Assembly (NCBI GenBank): GCA_013399115.1
Contig: VXAA01001112.1
Coordinates: 110,011 to 174,010 of the forward strand
Direction of reading: 5' to 3'
From: Anseranas semipalmata
Taxonomy: Eukaryota; Chordata; Aves; Anseriformes; Anseranatidae
Length of the DNA stretch: 64,000 nt
The position numbers and the translations under genes were made by a program. Below, one piece after another: positions 38,261 to 50,220 of this stretch. The first letter of the stretch is position 1. The number at the start of each line of letters is the position of its first letter. Below the pieces are notes generated by a model. It was not told the origin of the DNA, ran no database searches, and was given only the letters and a program-made list of their open reading frames with translations.

Positions 38261-39059
38261 AAAAGAGAGGGAAAGGAATAGGAAGGGGAACAGGTCAGAA
38301 AGGGAATTGTGTGAAAGAGAGGGGAAAGAGGGTGTCCCCAGAGTGCTAGGGGAAGAAACCAGCCAGCTTCAGGGGCTGAGTGTCCATGATGGCCACCCCA
38401 GCGGAGGTCCCACCTGGGGAGCGCTGCTGGTTGAGGGGCGATCCTGCCCACACCTCCTTGGGCGGTCAGGGAGGAGATCCTGCCCAGGCTCCCTCTCTGC
38501 CTGTCCCACCAGGGCTGTCTGGGGATGTCTTGTGAGAGCCCTGGGGATGAGCGCCTCTCTTCTTCCCCACAACACTTGGGAGGCACTCCAGGGCTCCTGT
38601 GATAAATAAAGAGATGGCTAAACGCTGCCGTGTACTAACAAGCTGGCTGGGTGGGAAAGATTTCCCTGGCAGCTTGCTTTCCTTGCTGCTGTTTAGCTGT
38701 GGGCAGCGTGAGCTGAGACTTGTATCGATTGTTCTGCTTGTAATTTAGCATAAATGCAAATGCAGGTTGAGACCCAGCATGTTCGGTTTAGTGGAAACCA
38801 TGAAAAGAAAAGGAAATTGCTATAAATTAGATGTTCCTGTCTCTTCAGGCATTAAGATGGGGTTTCTGATTTATTTTAGCTGTAGCACAGAGAGACACTA
38901 ACAACAAAACACAACATTTATTGGAGACGGATTCACTAGAATCTTGCATCAGTAGAAAAAGTTTTTTATCTTATTAAGTATAACAAGAGAGCTTAATATT
39001 ATCAATACATAATAGCAAGGAAAAGCTTTGTACCTAAGTAACATCAGAGCAGCCATACA
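38261..39059. other. Non-coding sequence, purine-rich at its start
   Basis: The run 38,255-38,335 is strongly purine-rich on the + strand. Overlapping frames on both strands at 38,047-38,609, including a 179-codon minus frame, are GC-driven and unrecognised. Confidence 0.5.
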
Positions 39060-39150
39060 TTGCGGACTGAATGTCCATCCAGTTCAGGATCCTGCCTCTA
39101 GCAAGGCTGCAGCCCAGAGAAGAATGAGGACAAGGCAAGTGCCCCTAGCA
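39060..39150 (-). mobile_element. Possible ancient CR1-clade LINE tail relic
   Basis: GTCCATCCAGTTCAGGATCC then TGCCTCTAGCAAGGCTGCAG then CCCAGA follows a widespread sauropsid CR1-related 3' end in reverse complement ('GTCCATCCAGTCCAGTATCC', 'TGTCTCTGACAGTGGC', 'CACCAGA'). About three-quarters of the bases over 45 positions agree from memory. Similarity is lost beyond about 39,110, and the end is set loosely. Confidence 0.42.
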
Positions 39151-39887
39151 GTCCCTCAGAAACTCCACCACATCTAAGTATTTGCAGCTCAGGAATCTTC
39201 CAGAGCCTGATGCAGATATACCTGCGGATACACACTTGATGTACCCGCATCATGCTCAGCAAGATTTTTCTGATGGTTTCCATACATCTGAACCTAAGCA
39301 GCACATCTGGTTTCAACCTCCCACCAGCCCGGTGCCTCTGATGCAGTTCCTTCAGTGCAAGCTCAAATTTGCTTAAGGTAGAAGAGTTGTCTCCTCTCCA
39401 CATATGACTCAGATCAGTGATCTCAGCTCTCTCTGTATTTGACAGATTACTGCTTAAACAAATCGTACAGACTGCAGAACACCATTGAGCAAAGCAACGT
39501 TCAGAGAGGAACTGAAAGCATTTTTTTTCTGAGATGCATGGCTTTATAAATCCCATTTTCATTTAAAAATGAAAAGTTGTTATGTGGATGTGAAATACTT
39601 TACCTTTAGTTGGAATTTATTACAGAACTTTCTTAGCAGCAAAAAGTTTTGTTTGGTTTAGTTTATTATGGTTTAGTTTTGTCAGTAATGCAGAACCATC
39701 GTGAATACTGAAAAGGGATCAGATTTTATTTTGGCTTGTGTGTCAACAATTGAATCATAAACCAAGAGGAAAAATTCAGAGACGGCAGTTTCATGTGTTA
39801 GACAAATAGTAAAATTAAAGCTAAGTAAGATAAGTTAAAAGACATGAATACACTCAAGGTTTTCCTGGGCTTCCACTCTATGACATT
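39151..39887. other. Unique non-coding sequence
   Basis: A minus-strand open frame of 154 codons (39,098-39,562) overlaps the possible LINE relic and has no recognised domain. A degenerate GTTTA-type run lies at 39,648-39,683. Confidence 0.5.
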
Positions 39888-40586
39888 ATGAAAATTTGCT
39901 GGATGAAACAAAGCAAAGGAAAAATGCTTCTTTGCCCGGGGAAACCTGGCCTGGTTTTAGCAGTCTTGTGCCAAAACCAGCAGATCAGTCTGATCCCTTG
40001 TGTTCTATCACAAAACCCAGTGAACTCTCAATTAACTTTGACTTGGGAAACCAAAGCAAAATTCAGAGCTGGAGCCCACAGCAAGAGTAGAAAGAAAGAA
40101 AATCTTCCCATGACTGCGCCACCGCAGTCGCATTTCTCAGTAGCAGCTGAGAAGGGAGGCTCAGGGTGGAATTCACCTCGCCATCCCTACATCGATAGCC
40201 ATGCCAGCCTGGCACAGTTCTCCTCCAGTGTGAACGGCCTGGGTAGGGCACCCAGCTCCCGTGCCCCTCGAGGACACGCTGCCTTAGGAGGCATCAGGCA
40301 GTCACTGCCTGGCTTCACCGACAGCAGCCGCTGCCTCCCTGGTGGGACGCTTTCAAAAGCTCGGGTAATTCAGAAGCCCGGGCAAGGTGAGATGAGTCAC
40401 GCTGACGGACAGACCTGCATGGCTTCGGAGGGATATTGTGCATTTCCAGAGAGAGGAAGCTGTGAGGCAGGGATGCTGGAGTCACGGAGGGCACTCACCA
40501 CTTCCCCAGGCATGCCTAGGGCTCTGGTAGAGGCACTGCAGGATTTTGCAGCAGTTTATCCCAAAGGAAAAAAATATATATCATAA
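39888..40586 (+). other. Longest non-repeat open frame (232 codons), unrecognised
   Basis: An ATG-to-stop frame of 232 codons, the longest outside the LINE. The predicted protein is Ser/Gly/Pro-rich with basic stretches. It has no signal peptide, membrane span, zinc-binding pattern or known domain that I can see. A shorter open frame (about 100 codons) begins 3 bases after its stop, and GAG|GTAAGT at about 40,650-40,657 is donor-like. In a 64 kb window one frame of this length can arise by chance. I do not call a gene. Confidence 0.15.
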
Positions 40587-42997
40587 ACATGCTCCAAGCA
40601 GAGTATGAAACTCCAAAGCCCATAATCCTCTCCCTGAGAGAAATGAAGCGTGAGGTAAGTCCTCAGGGCATGGCTCTACCGACAGACACCCACAGCCTGT
40701 CACCTGTATTACCCAGCTGCACCGCTTCACCGCAGTCTGCATGGGGGCAGCTCTTTGGGCTTTACAATATTATCACTCAGGAGCCTTTGGTAAAGCCTCT
40801 GTTCTTGGAGTCGTGTGATAACAGCAGAATGAGTTTCTGTTTTTGCAAAAACAAAGGTTTCCAACCTCCCTTGATGCTGAGAAAAAATATAAAATAAAAA
40901 CACAAACCAGTAAAAATAGCTGAAATGTATGCATTTATTTTTCAGTCTCAGAACTGGGGCTCCTGAGTTTTGACTACATTCAATTTGCCATATAATTGTG
41001 TTTGTTGCACAGATTTCCCTCAGGCTAATCTGCCATAATTCTGTGAAAGTCTACGGCTCTCATTTAGCTTTTAGAAGTTTATTTTTTAAGAAGAGCTAAG
41101 AAATAGGAATAAAAGCACAGGTGAAGCTATTTTCAAAATCGTATAGGTCTTCATAATGGAAGACTAATAGATTACTTAAAAGCAACCTCCAAAAAAATAA
41201 AGTGAACTGTTCTTCTCCGGTCATTAGGTCAAAAAATGAGATGGTAAGTGTTTGATTGCCCCCACCCTTCAAAATCTTATGTGATGTTAGTCAATCGTCT
41301 CCTCGTTCCACACAAAGAGAACTGGGTACCACTTTTTGGCTCGGCAGGGATGGGCACAGCAGCCCCGGGCTGCCAGGGCTCCCACCGCACCCTTTACCCA
41401 GATCTCAGGTACAAAGTGCAGACGGACCCATGGCCCAGGAGGAGGGAAATGCTGGGAAAAACAGCAAATGGAAGAAAGGGAACTGGAAGCTGGGCTTTTA
41501 CACAGCAGGCTGTCTAGCCCTGTGGCTGCAGACTGCCCACAGCATTTCTCTCCTGCTGCTGGTGGCTTCCCTGCCCTGGAGAGAAAGGGTCTGTATGTCC
41601 AGGGCCTTGCAAGGGGAGAGGCATTAATCTGTGGGACACTTGTTCTTTCCAGCATGGTTTCTCAAAGGGTCGCTGGTGGTGCTGGCACAGCTGCCCCTTC
41701 CCTGCCAGCAGATGTTTCCATGGAGGAGGTGGTTGATGCATAATGACCCAAAATAGTGGGCTGGGAATGGGAATGGAGTACACTTTGTGGTGGGACAAGA
41801 GGCTTGTATGGTGTTAGGGAAACCTTCAGAATCAAGATAGCCAACAATTTGGTTTGGATTTTTTTTTGAGGGGGGCAGCGGGTAGGAGGAGCAGACTTTA
41901 ACTCAACTCCCAGGATCTCTGAAACCCTCTGGACTGCCCTGGACTGAAGAGATAATTTAGCTTGGACAGAGCAAGTGCAGTTGTCCTTTGCTCCGCGTGT
42001 CATCCATGCATTGCTAGCGGCTTGTGGTGGCAGAAATACATGGCAGAGTGGCCCCTTCCTGAGAGTCAGCGGCAAGGATTAACCTGGCTTTGGGATAGCC
42101 AGAACTGAGGCTCTGTTACGCAGCACTGGCAGCTTGGAAACATCTTCTCTCCTTTGACTGGAGCTAGCACACTTTTTGTTTGTTTAGGGGCACTGACTCT
42201 GCCTTTGTTCAGTAAGACACGGGGATGGATTGTATATTCTAGCCCATTTTTCCTTCCCTTCATGGCACCTGTCAGTTACTCAATAGCTGACAGCAAATGC
42301 TATCTTATTGATTTATTTTTCTAAACATTACAAATCATGCCAGAAGATGGATGTGAGCCTGTTATAGTAAAAACATTTCTTTAAATCAGAAAGAAAAAAA
42401 AATAATAATAACCTATGAGCTAGGCTCGCTTCCCCCTCTCCCCCAAGGTGAATAGATAGTTGCAAAAAAAACAGCGAGTTTTTTCCCTGGTTGAAGAATG
42501 CCATCTGGTGGAGTGAGACCAGACCTGCTGCTCTGCTCGAGGAAGAAAATGGGGGGAAACACCCTCTTTCTTACAGAAACTGCCTGGTCTTCCTATAAGA
42601 CAAAAGCCAGATCAATCAGGCACGGCTGACCTTGTCTGCCTGGAAAGCTAAATACAGAGCTGAAGAATGAATGTTGGCACATCAGTAGATTTTGAACCTT
42701 GACAGCACAGAAGCTTTATTTAATTTGATCAGCTCACACAAGAGGTTTTAAATTGCCCTCAGCAAAGACACACTGCCATTCTTTCATAGATTTTTTGAAA
42801 GCTAACATTATTTATGGTGTATAAGCTAACTATGTTTTATGATTTCAAATGAAATGAAAGAGAATCTCTTGTGACCAAACACAGGATAAATATAAACACT
42901 CTTGCTTTATCCTTGAATTAGCCCTTCATAAGGCTTCTTACCAGCCAACTAGATTATTCACTGAAAAGGGGAAAAGAAAAGACCAGACAAAGAACAT
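40587..42997. other. Unique non-coding sequence
   Basis: At 41,248-41,800 four or more frames on both strands are open together, a low-stop GC-rich segment rather than a gene. No repeats recognised. Confidence 0.55.
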
Positions 42998-43083
42998 GAG
43001 AGGGAGAAAGAGAAAAAGAGAAAGGAAGGAGGGAAGGAAGGCAGGAAGGCAGGAAAGAAGGAAAGAAGGAAGAGAATGGAGAT
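42998..43083. repeat. Polypurine GGAA/GGAAG-type repeat
   Basis: Nearly pure purine for 85 bases, with a core of AAGG and GGAA(G) units at 43,023-43,075 interrupted by GGCA. Long purine tracts can form triplex DNA and slip in sequencing. Open frames across it (RKERKEGRK, or SFLPSFLPS on the other strand) are artefacts. Confidence 0.92.
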
Positions 43084-44508
43084 TGAAACCTTATTCTTAT
43101 TTTCTGTTCCAAGGAAGACATTTGTGCTTTCAGAATGAGATCCTGTTCCTGCTGAAGCCAGAGCCAGAAATCTCTAGCCGTGTACACAAGGAAGCATGCC
43201 CCTCAGAGCATGGCACTGCAAGACACCAAACACCCTCCTTCCTCATCTTCATCACACTTTGGGGTTAACGACTGAAGCTATACACATTGATTGGTGGGGA
43301 GAAAGAGCTCATTGTCTGCTCTGTCCCTCTCCAAAACTGCATGACCATCTACTCCTTGTGGAAAATAGAAAGATGATATAGGGAAAACCAGAGGCCATTG
43401 GAAAACCCCATCCTTTCTCCCTGCCTCCTTTGGTGCAATGGCCAAGAGCATCTCTAAGCCCACCCAGTTGAAAAAGCTGTGGAAAGGCAGGGCTCTGCCC
43501 CCAGCCTCTGACTTGGAGAGCAGTTATGAGCATTGCTATTGCAAATGTCACCAGAGGGTGAATTACAGGGTGAGGCAAAGGTAGCCCACGTAAACAACGG
43601 CCTCCAGATCTGCTCCTCAGCCTGTGTGCATGCTGGGTTAATTCACTTAATTCCCTGACAAGCTCCGTACTGAAGAGCTGTTTGCTTTCTCCTTTTTAAA
43701 TTCCCGACAATGCTACCCATCAGCAAGGCTCAGGAAGCAAGAGCATCTAGTTCAGGCAGTGCAGCCCTCTTAATGATAAGGCTGTTTAACTCAAAAAAAT
43801 CAAACAGCACTCTTTACTCAAGGTGGCTGTGGGGGTGCTTGCCCTCAAGGCTTCTGGACACAGAAATATTACTACTTAAAGGTGGTAGGGAAGAAATAGG
43901 TCTTATGAGTTGTTCCTTCATTATCATGCTGTATGTGACATTTCCCTTTGAGCAGGTAGGACTGATGACAGTTGTGGCAGAGCACTAGCATAAGAAGTCT
44001 GTAGCATGGTAATTCCATTATTGCAAGGGATGAACAGATACAATGTGCTTTCATGTTGGGTTACAACAGCAAATAAGGTCCTTTTTCTGTTAAAGCACCA
44101 TGTGAAATCATTGCACTCAGTAACAAACAGCACAAACTCTTTGTCTAGCACCATTTCTTTTCTGACTCACTACCTACATGGGCAGGCTATGTGTGGTGAA
44201 CAGGGAATTTTTGAATTTCTTGAATTTTTGTCTCTGTTGGTCAGCACCATTTATGTCTCCTTCTCCAGGATAGGCTGGTGGGGAGTTTAGGTCCCTCAGC
44301 TCCCTGCCTTGCTGAGTCCATTACCATCCTCAGTGTTCATGGTTCCAGCTGTGAACCCACATGGATTAGCTCAATGTGGGAAAATACACATGCCCTGGAA
44401 CTGGGAATGTCTTCACTGAAGTCTTCCTCTGACCAACTACCCCTAGAAATGTAACATCTAGGAAAAGGAAAGGCCAAATTATATTTAGTAATTTAATGCT
44501 AGAATTTA
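43084..44508. other. Unique non-coding sequence
   Basis: Short overlapping open frames only, none recognised. No interspersed repeat seen. Confidence 0.55.
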
Positions 44509-44525
44509 ATTCTAGAATTTATATG
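44509..44525. repeat. 17-bp perfect palindrome
   Basis: CTAGAATT, one T, then AATTCTAG. The 8-base arms are exact reverse complements. In AT-rich DNA this may be chance or a dimeric protein-binding site. Confidence 0.6.
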
Positions 44526-44991
44526 GCAATATAAAACAACTTATCATGTAACGATGCTGAGGGACTGGAGATTTAATCTTAAAACCGCAAGCTAAATTTG
44601 TCCCTCATCTTCTGTGAAAACAACAAGACGTTTTAAAGGTTTGCAATATACTCCTGTTGGAAACTATGTGAGTGCTACTGACTTCTGATTTTCTATTGCA
44701 TTGGTGTAGAGACTAGGTTGTTTTTTCAGGCTGCCTGGAGGATCAGGAATTATTGGAGACACTGAGCCAAAACTCTGAAATTAATGGAAAGCCACCAAAA
44801 CATGAATGTTTTTAAACTGAAATAGATAACAGAATTAGGTATAGATTTATGAATAAGAGCAGTATTACAGCTCTCCAGAATGATGAGCTGGATAATGATA
44901 CTAAGCAAGTTCCCACACAAGTGTAGTGGAAGTGTGATAACAGCATCATGGTTTCCAGATTGAAAATTTCAAGTAAACTTGTCAAGGACAC

Positions 44992-45015
44992 CTAACCTTC
45001 ATTCCTGAAGGTTAG
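44992..45015. repeat. Perfect 10-bp inverted repeat with 4-nt loop
   Basis: CTAACCTTCA (44,992-45,001), loop TTCC, then TGAAGGTTAG (45,006-45,015). All ten pairs match. It is the longest perfect small hairpin I found. It is too short for a microRNA precursor, and no terminator function applies in vertebrate DNA. Confidence 0.75.
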
Positions 45016-45908
45016 ATCTCACTAAGCACCAGTGTTTTGGAATGAATGAGACACCTAGGGGAATTTGCAGTAGGGCCCTGGCACATGACTTCTCTCAAAA
45101 CAGAGAAATTCTACTGTCTGTCCTACTGTCTACATTTTTAGCCACTTTACTCCTTTTCAAACTTTGTACCTGGAACACCAAAAGTTTTGTTATAGAAAAT
45201 TAAGCAACAAAGTGTTGCCAAGCATACGTTAAAAGGTAGACATCTAAAATCAATGCTTGAATTAAGGTAAACAAACAATTTAATAATAACAAAAGAAAAG
45301 CCCATATAGTCTTCAGCACCAATGATGTTACTATAATTACTTCTGCAACAGCTCTGGGAACATGTCACAGGACTCCTGAGCAACCCACAGGGCAACCACT
45401 GTTCCCACAGGCACAGCCAAATCTGTGCTGTTCTTATCCCCACGTCGCCAGCAGGTTTCACCAGCCTAGCTCTGGTGGCAGTATTAGAACACAAGGAACC
45501 CAAAAAGGGGCAGAACTACATTGTTGTAGTGGCAGATGTTTTCAACTAAAGGCTACCTCCGTTTACACCCACTACAGGTTTGCATGCACCCTTGAACCTG
45601 ACAGCTCTTTTGAATTAGGCAGCTGACAGTGGGAGCTGGAAGCAACAAAACATTTCTCATCTGAGCTTGCAGTGCTGGAGGCAGCTCTAGATCTGGCTTC
45701 TATATCTGCAGACTCCTGAACATGGCTGCTGTGACACCAAGCGTGCAACAAATTCCACCCACGCCTCCGCTTCCGAGTCTGGATCGACAAATGCAAAGCT
45801 AATGCATTAAAGTGATGAGCACTGGGTACCCAAATGTGCTTTAAAAATAAAATTACATTAGCATGACAGTTCAAAGAGCTTTCTCCCTACAGTTTCCCAC
45901 CTTAATTT
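45016..45908. other. Unique non-coding sequence
   Basis: Minus-strand open frames of 118 and 100 codons are unrecognised. A small tandem (CTACTGTCTGTC-type, 45,110-45,133) is present. No gene evidence. Confidence 0.55.
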
Positions 45909-45952
45909 TATATATATATATAAATATATATATATACATATATATATATATG
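45909..45952. repeat. (TA)n microsatellite with interruptions
   Basis: Forty-four bases of alternating TA broken by AAA and ACA. AT dinucleotide runs can extrude cruciforms and vary in length. Confidence 0.95.
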
Positions 45953-48937
45953 ATATTCTGTTACAAGTCCAGCCTCTTTTAAATCACAGAGGCAAAAGAA
46001 ACTCTTTATGGAATCAAACATGATCCACATACATTGAAGTGCCGCTCTAAGTAGCAGTAGCAAGTATGTCTTTAAAATTATGCAAAACCAAGCAGGAAGG
46101 AAAGAGGACAGGGGAGAGTGAAGGTAGTTCCCTGCAATGATATGATAAGAAAGCACATCAGAAAAGCACATCAGAAGGGGAAAATTGTGTCAAGTCATAC
46201 AAGTAAATGAAACATTTAAAATGAAACAAAATATTTAGATCTTGAAGACCATCCCAGGCAAGTAAAATAAACATAATGATTACTAATTAATTGTGTCACA
46301 TGTGTTTACTGAGTGATCACTTTTATTATTTCGGATTTCTAAAGACTTCTCATCCCTACTGCATTTAGCCTACACTGTCATTTGTAATCATTCCTTGTTT
46401 CCATCTGATTGCCACTCATCAGAACTTTTGCTGAGCACGGCAGGATAATTACCAGCTGCAGAGCACAGGGGGGTTCCCAGTCCCAGGCACACATGAAAGG
46501 CGAGGAGGTAAACCTGCGTGGGAAAAGAACAGTTTTAATTATTTAAAACAGCAAGAGATTTTGCAGGTAAGAACTCCTCTCGTTCCTCCCAAACTATCTG
46601 GCAGGGGAAAAAAATTATTTTTTTTCTCCTTCCCCACCTGGCACACGTACAGAACAAATTACTTAGACACAGCTGTGGATGCTGAGTTTGTTCGGCTTAG
46701 ATGTTGGGGGAAAACTTGCACGCAGCCCAGCAGCTGGGAATTCACCAGCAAGCAGTGTGCTGATAGATTAGTTATCCTCAGAGTCCTCCTATCCCCTTTC
46801 ATTAATGGGGTCTGACTGATGATTATCTTGAAGGTTGTTTACCGCAAAGGCGGCAGACTTTGATGGGCAGAATGGAGCTGGAAGAGCTGGGTGGAAGGCA
46901 GCATTTACAGCAGGACGAGTCAAGTGCTGACTCCCCGGTCTGACCCTGTTAAGTCAGATTTGAAGACAGACTCAAGCAAGGGAGAGAAGGGAGCTCAGTC
47001 CACCAGCTGACAGACGGGCAGGCCTGTGTCTCTGGTTACCATTGGCAGATACATGGGCACATTAGCCAGGAGGTACAGAAAGTACCCTGTACGCTGTGTA
47101 CCTGCACCCCATGGTTACCTGACACCATGAAGGAAAGAGCCATGCGCATTTTTGTGCTTTTTGCAATTTTTGCAGCACAAAAACCTTGAAGAGGTCTTGT
47201 GCTGCTTACCGCAAGGTTCACTAGTTATAGCAATAGTCTCAAACAAAACAGCATAACCATGACTTTAGCATCTTCTCTCAGCAATGTCAGTGCTAACTCC
47301 TCCACTGTGTCAGTCAGCGTAAGTGGAGACCTGTGACCTGTTGCAAGCACACCTACCTCACCCACTCCCCAGTTAAGTGTCCCGTGGTGGGTCACGCATA
47401 CCAGTAACACCAGCAGATAATTACTGATCAAGATTTCCAGGAAATCGGGAGTGGTTCTTAGAAAACGTGTGGTAGAGCAGCAAGATTCTTCAGCAACTGA
47501 ATGGATAAAAATATCGAGAGAGGGTAGTATAGCTGTAATGTGAAAAGTAGCACTTTACCACCATAAGCTTATAGGATTACTATTCCTAGAGTGCTTTCCT
47601 ATTTGGCTGTTAAGATAACAGAATTAAAGAGTGGGGTGGGGTGGAGGTGTCATATCCTTGCAGCAGTACAGATATAAAATTATGAAGTTTCTCCCTGCTG
47701 TGGGTGGGTATTAAATTCTACTTCATTATATACAAGCACCACCAAACCGAATACCTTAATAATGAAAATGGTATGCAACGTTATGGTTGCATTACTTTAT
47801 ATATCCTAACTCTGTTGGCTAAGTTGTCAGAAGTTGAAACATGGTCATTAAGGGTGGACGTAATTGGACCAATCTTCAAAATGCAAATGATCAATATAAA
47901 TAGAAATCACTCCAGTTCGGTGAAATGCATGGATTTACACCAGGTTAAAGAAGAGAGAAACATTTCTCTTTCTAATGTTACCCTCTGGATAATGCTATTT
48001 CATGCACTGATCCTGCCACTAGTCCAGAGCTTTCATTTGAACCACAACACACCCTGAAGATAGGTCCGAGATTAACCCCTTCAAGCAATGGAGAGATGGA
48101 GAATCCATCATGTCACTAGATATTTTGTTCAAAGCTTAACTAAACTTTAAAAACAGCATGAATCATGGTGAGCTTGATATCATGAATACGTATAGGAGAA
48201 TATACTATGCCTCCAGCAATAGCTCCAAGCAGTTTTATTAGGAAATGATTTCTCACTTTCCATAATCACCCTCAAGAGATTTAATTGCAACATAATAAGC
48301 ACAAATGGCAATCTGCCACTCAACACCAAAGATGTTTCCAGCCTGATCAGAGGAACCAGTGTTTGGAAACAGATAATCTTTTCATTTTCAGGTTCCACTC
48401 CAGGAGAGGAGGTTGTGGACTAAATGCAGTTATCAGACATACAGTCAGAGATAAACAGGCCGAAAAGAATCAGCAAAAGTACTTGCAGAAGTAAAATTAG
48501 GATTTGGGGATCATTTCTAAAGTCGGTAGGAGAAGTAGATGAGGTGAGTGAAATGGTTTATATACCTAAATTAATCATCTTTCCATGAATACAGTATGAC
48601 TGAGGGATGGATACTCCTCCTCAGGACTTCAGCTTTGGCTGGTTTTTATTCCCCTAGGGAACACCAGTATCTCTGTGCAGCCACTCAGCATCAGTGGTGA
48701 GCTAGATCCCAAACGCTTATCCCTTCATGTATGACAAGAGAGTAACCTTAGACTGTATCTACACAGACAGCAGCACGTACCCTCGGCCTTCCCAAAGTGC
48801 CTCGGCCTGCCTTGGAGTCGCACCGCAAAGCCCCTAGCTGGCTCAAAACATGTCGTCTATGTGAGCTACAAACTTTGGCAGACGCAATTTAATAGCTGCT
48901 AAGAGAAGCCAGACCCAGGGGGCTGCAATTTGCATCT
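45953..48937. other. Unique non-coding sequence
   Basis: The 46,290-46,860 part is repeat-free with scattered ATTA/GATTA cores and resembles regulatory DNA by composition. GTGGGGTGGGGTGG near 47,633 is a short G-rich run. The 117-codon plus frame at 47,704-48,057 is unrecognised. Confidence 0.5.
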
Positions 48938-48958
48938 TGGCCCAGCAAAACTGGGCCA
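48938..48958. repeat. 8-bp hairpin at the edge of a GC-rich tract
   Basis: TGGCCCAG (48,938-48,945), loop CAAAA, then CTGGGCCA (48,951-48,958), all pairs matching. It opens a tract to about 49,035 of very high G+C with further GGCC/CCGG words and a second CTGGGCCAG, so longer alternative stems are possible. Confidence 0.7.
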
Positions 48959-50189
48959 GGCCGGGCCGGCCGCCAGAGCCAGGGCTCCTGGCAGCCCCTC
49001 GGCCCGGGCTGGGCCAGGGCTGCGCTTGTGCTCCCCACAGAAGCTCACGTGCATGCACACACGCTTGTGCACTGGCAAAACTCATGTTTGTGTGTTATGG
49101 CTACACAGTTCTCACCACAAAAATTAGTGGAGTATATACGTATTACCATCTGTTCATTCCTCGTTGACTACGCCTTCCCAAAACTTTTCCCCTGATTACT
49201 TTGAGAAGTGGCTCCAACCTATTTAGATTATTATATTTACCTTTCCAGAGCACACTCTTCTCTGTTTAATGAATGCTATTTGTTTCTTTTAAAACTACAA
49301 AGGCTGATGATCATACACTTTTGTAGTATCTTGCCATGTCCTGAAAAGCGAGGAATTCTTTTATTTCTCTGCAGAAGTCTGCATGAAGATTTTTGACAAA
49401 TTATGAAACCTAGTTTATAATTGGCTTTCCCCACAAACTCCCTCTTGGGAAAGATTTCTGAAAGCTTCACAAATCCGTGCTGATTTTGGCATAAGCCTTC
49501 ACCAGTTCATGACTTTGCATGAAAATCATGCAATATGTAGACAGCTTGCACAATTTTGCCAGAGCTAGCAGGAACATTTTCAAAGAAATGAAATTGCATT
49601 AAAATATGCTACTTTCTGGAAGCCAAGTATTTTTCAGAGACCTATTGATTGCAACAAAGTCCTCCTCTAAATCCTCTTGCCACAGTCAAGGGGAAACAGG
49701 GGAAAACCTGGGTATTTATGAATCAGTCTCAATAACGGAAAACGAGCACAGACTTCTGCCTTCCTTGTGGGCATCTTCATTTGAAATTCTCCCCGGAAAT
49801 TGCATTAGTTTTCTTATGAGAAGGTCCCTATAATTTGCCTAATTATCAGCCTGACAGCTTTACATACAGCTTATATGCAGAAAATGAAAGGAATGATGAG
49901 GGAATTTCAGGGAAGAGCTTTTATTTCCCCCGACAGAAACATCATCTCAACCTAATTTGCATGTAACATTTCACATTGCCCTCCATATCTTATTGGTAGA
50001 AATACGTTCACTCTGGTCTATTCCCATAAAAACAGAAAATGAGAATTGACATTTGTTCATGTTGTTCCAGCAAAGCAGCTCCAAAAAAACAGTGAATTTG
50101 GGTCAGACTAAGTCATACAGGTATTCAGATTTTTAAAAGCTACTAATTTCTTTTAGAAACAAAATCAAAAGGAGAAATGAGTGTATTTC

Positions 50190-50192
<3 letters not shown>
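48959..50192. other. Non-coding sequence, GC-rich at the start, AT-rich later
   Basis: 48,959-49,035 is GC-rich with about six CpG. The rest is AT-leaning. A perfect palindrome TTGCATGA-AAA-TCATGCAA lies at 49,515-49,533. The 49,840-50,010 part, with TAATTATC and AATTTGCATGT, looks enhancer-like by composition only. Confidence 0.5.

Positions 50193-50220
<28 letters not shown>
50193..50220. repeat. (AT)14 dinucleotide microsatellite
   Basis: Twenty-eight bases of perfect AT followed directly by GGGG. Likely polymorphic. Confidence 0.97.

Noticed and set aside
41248..41800. Several simultaneous open frames on both strands
   Set aside because: Same explanation: GC-rich, low-stop sequence with no protein family resemblance.
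42954..43268. Lys/Arg-rich or Ser/Phe-rich protein across the polypurine tract
   Set aside because: Artefact of the GGAA-type repeat.
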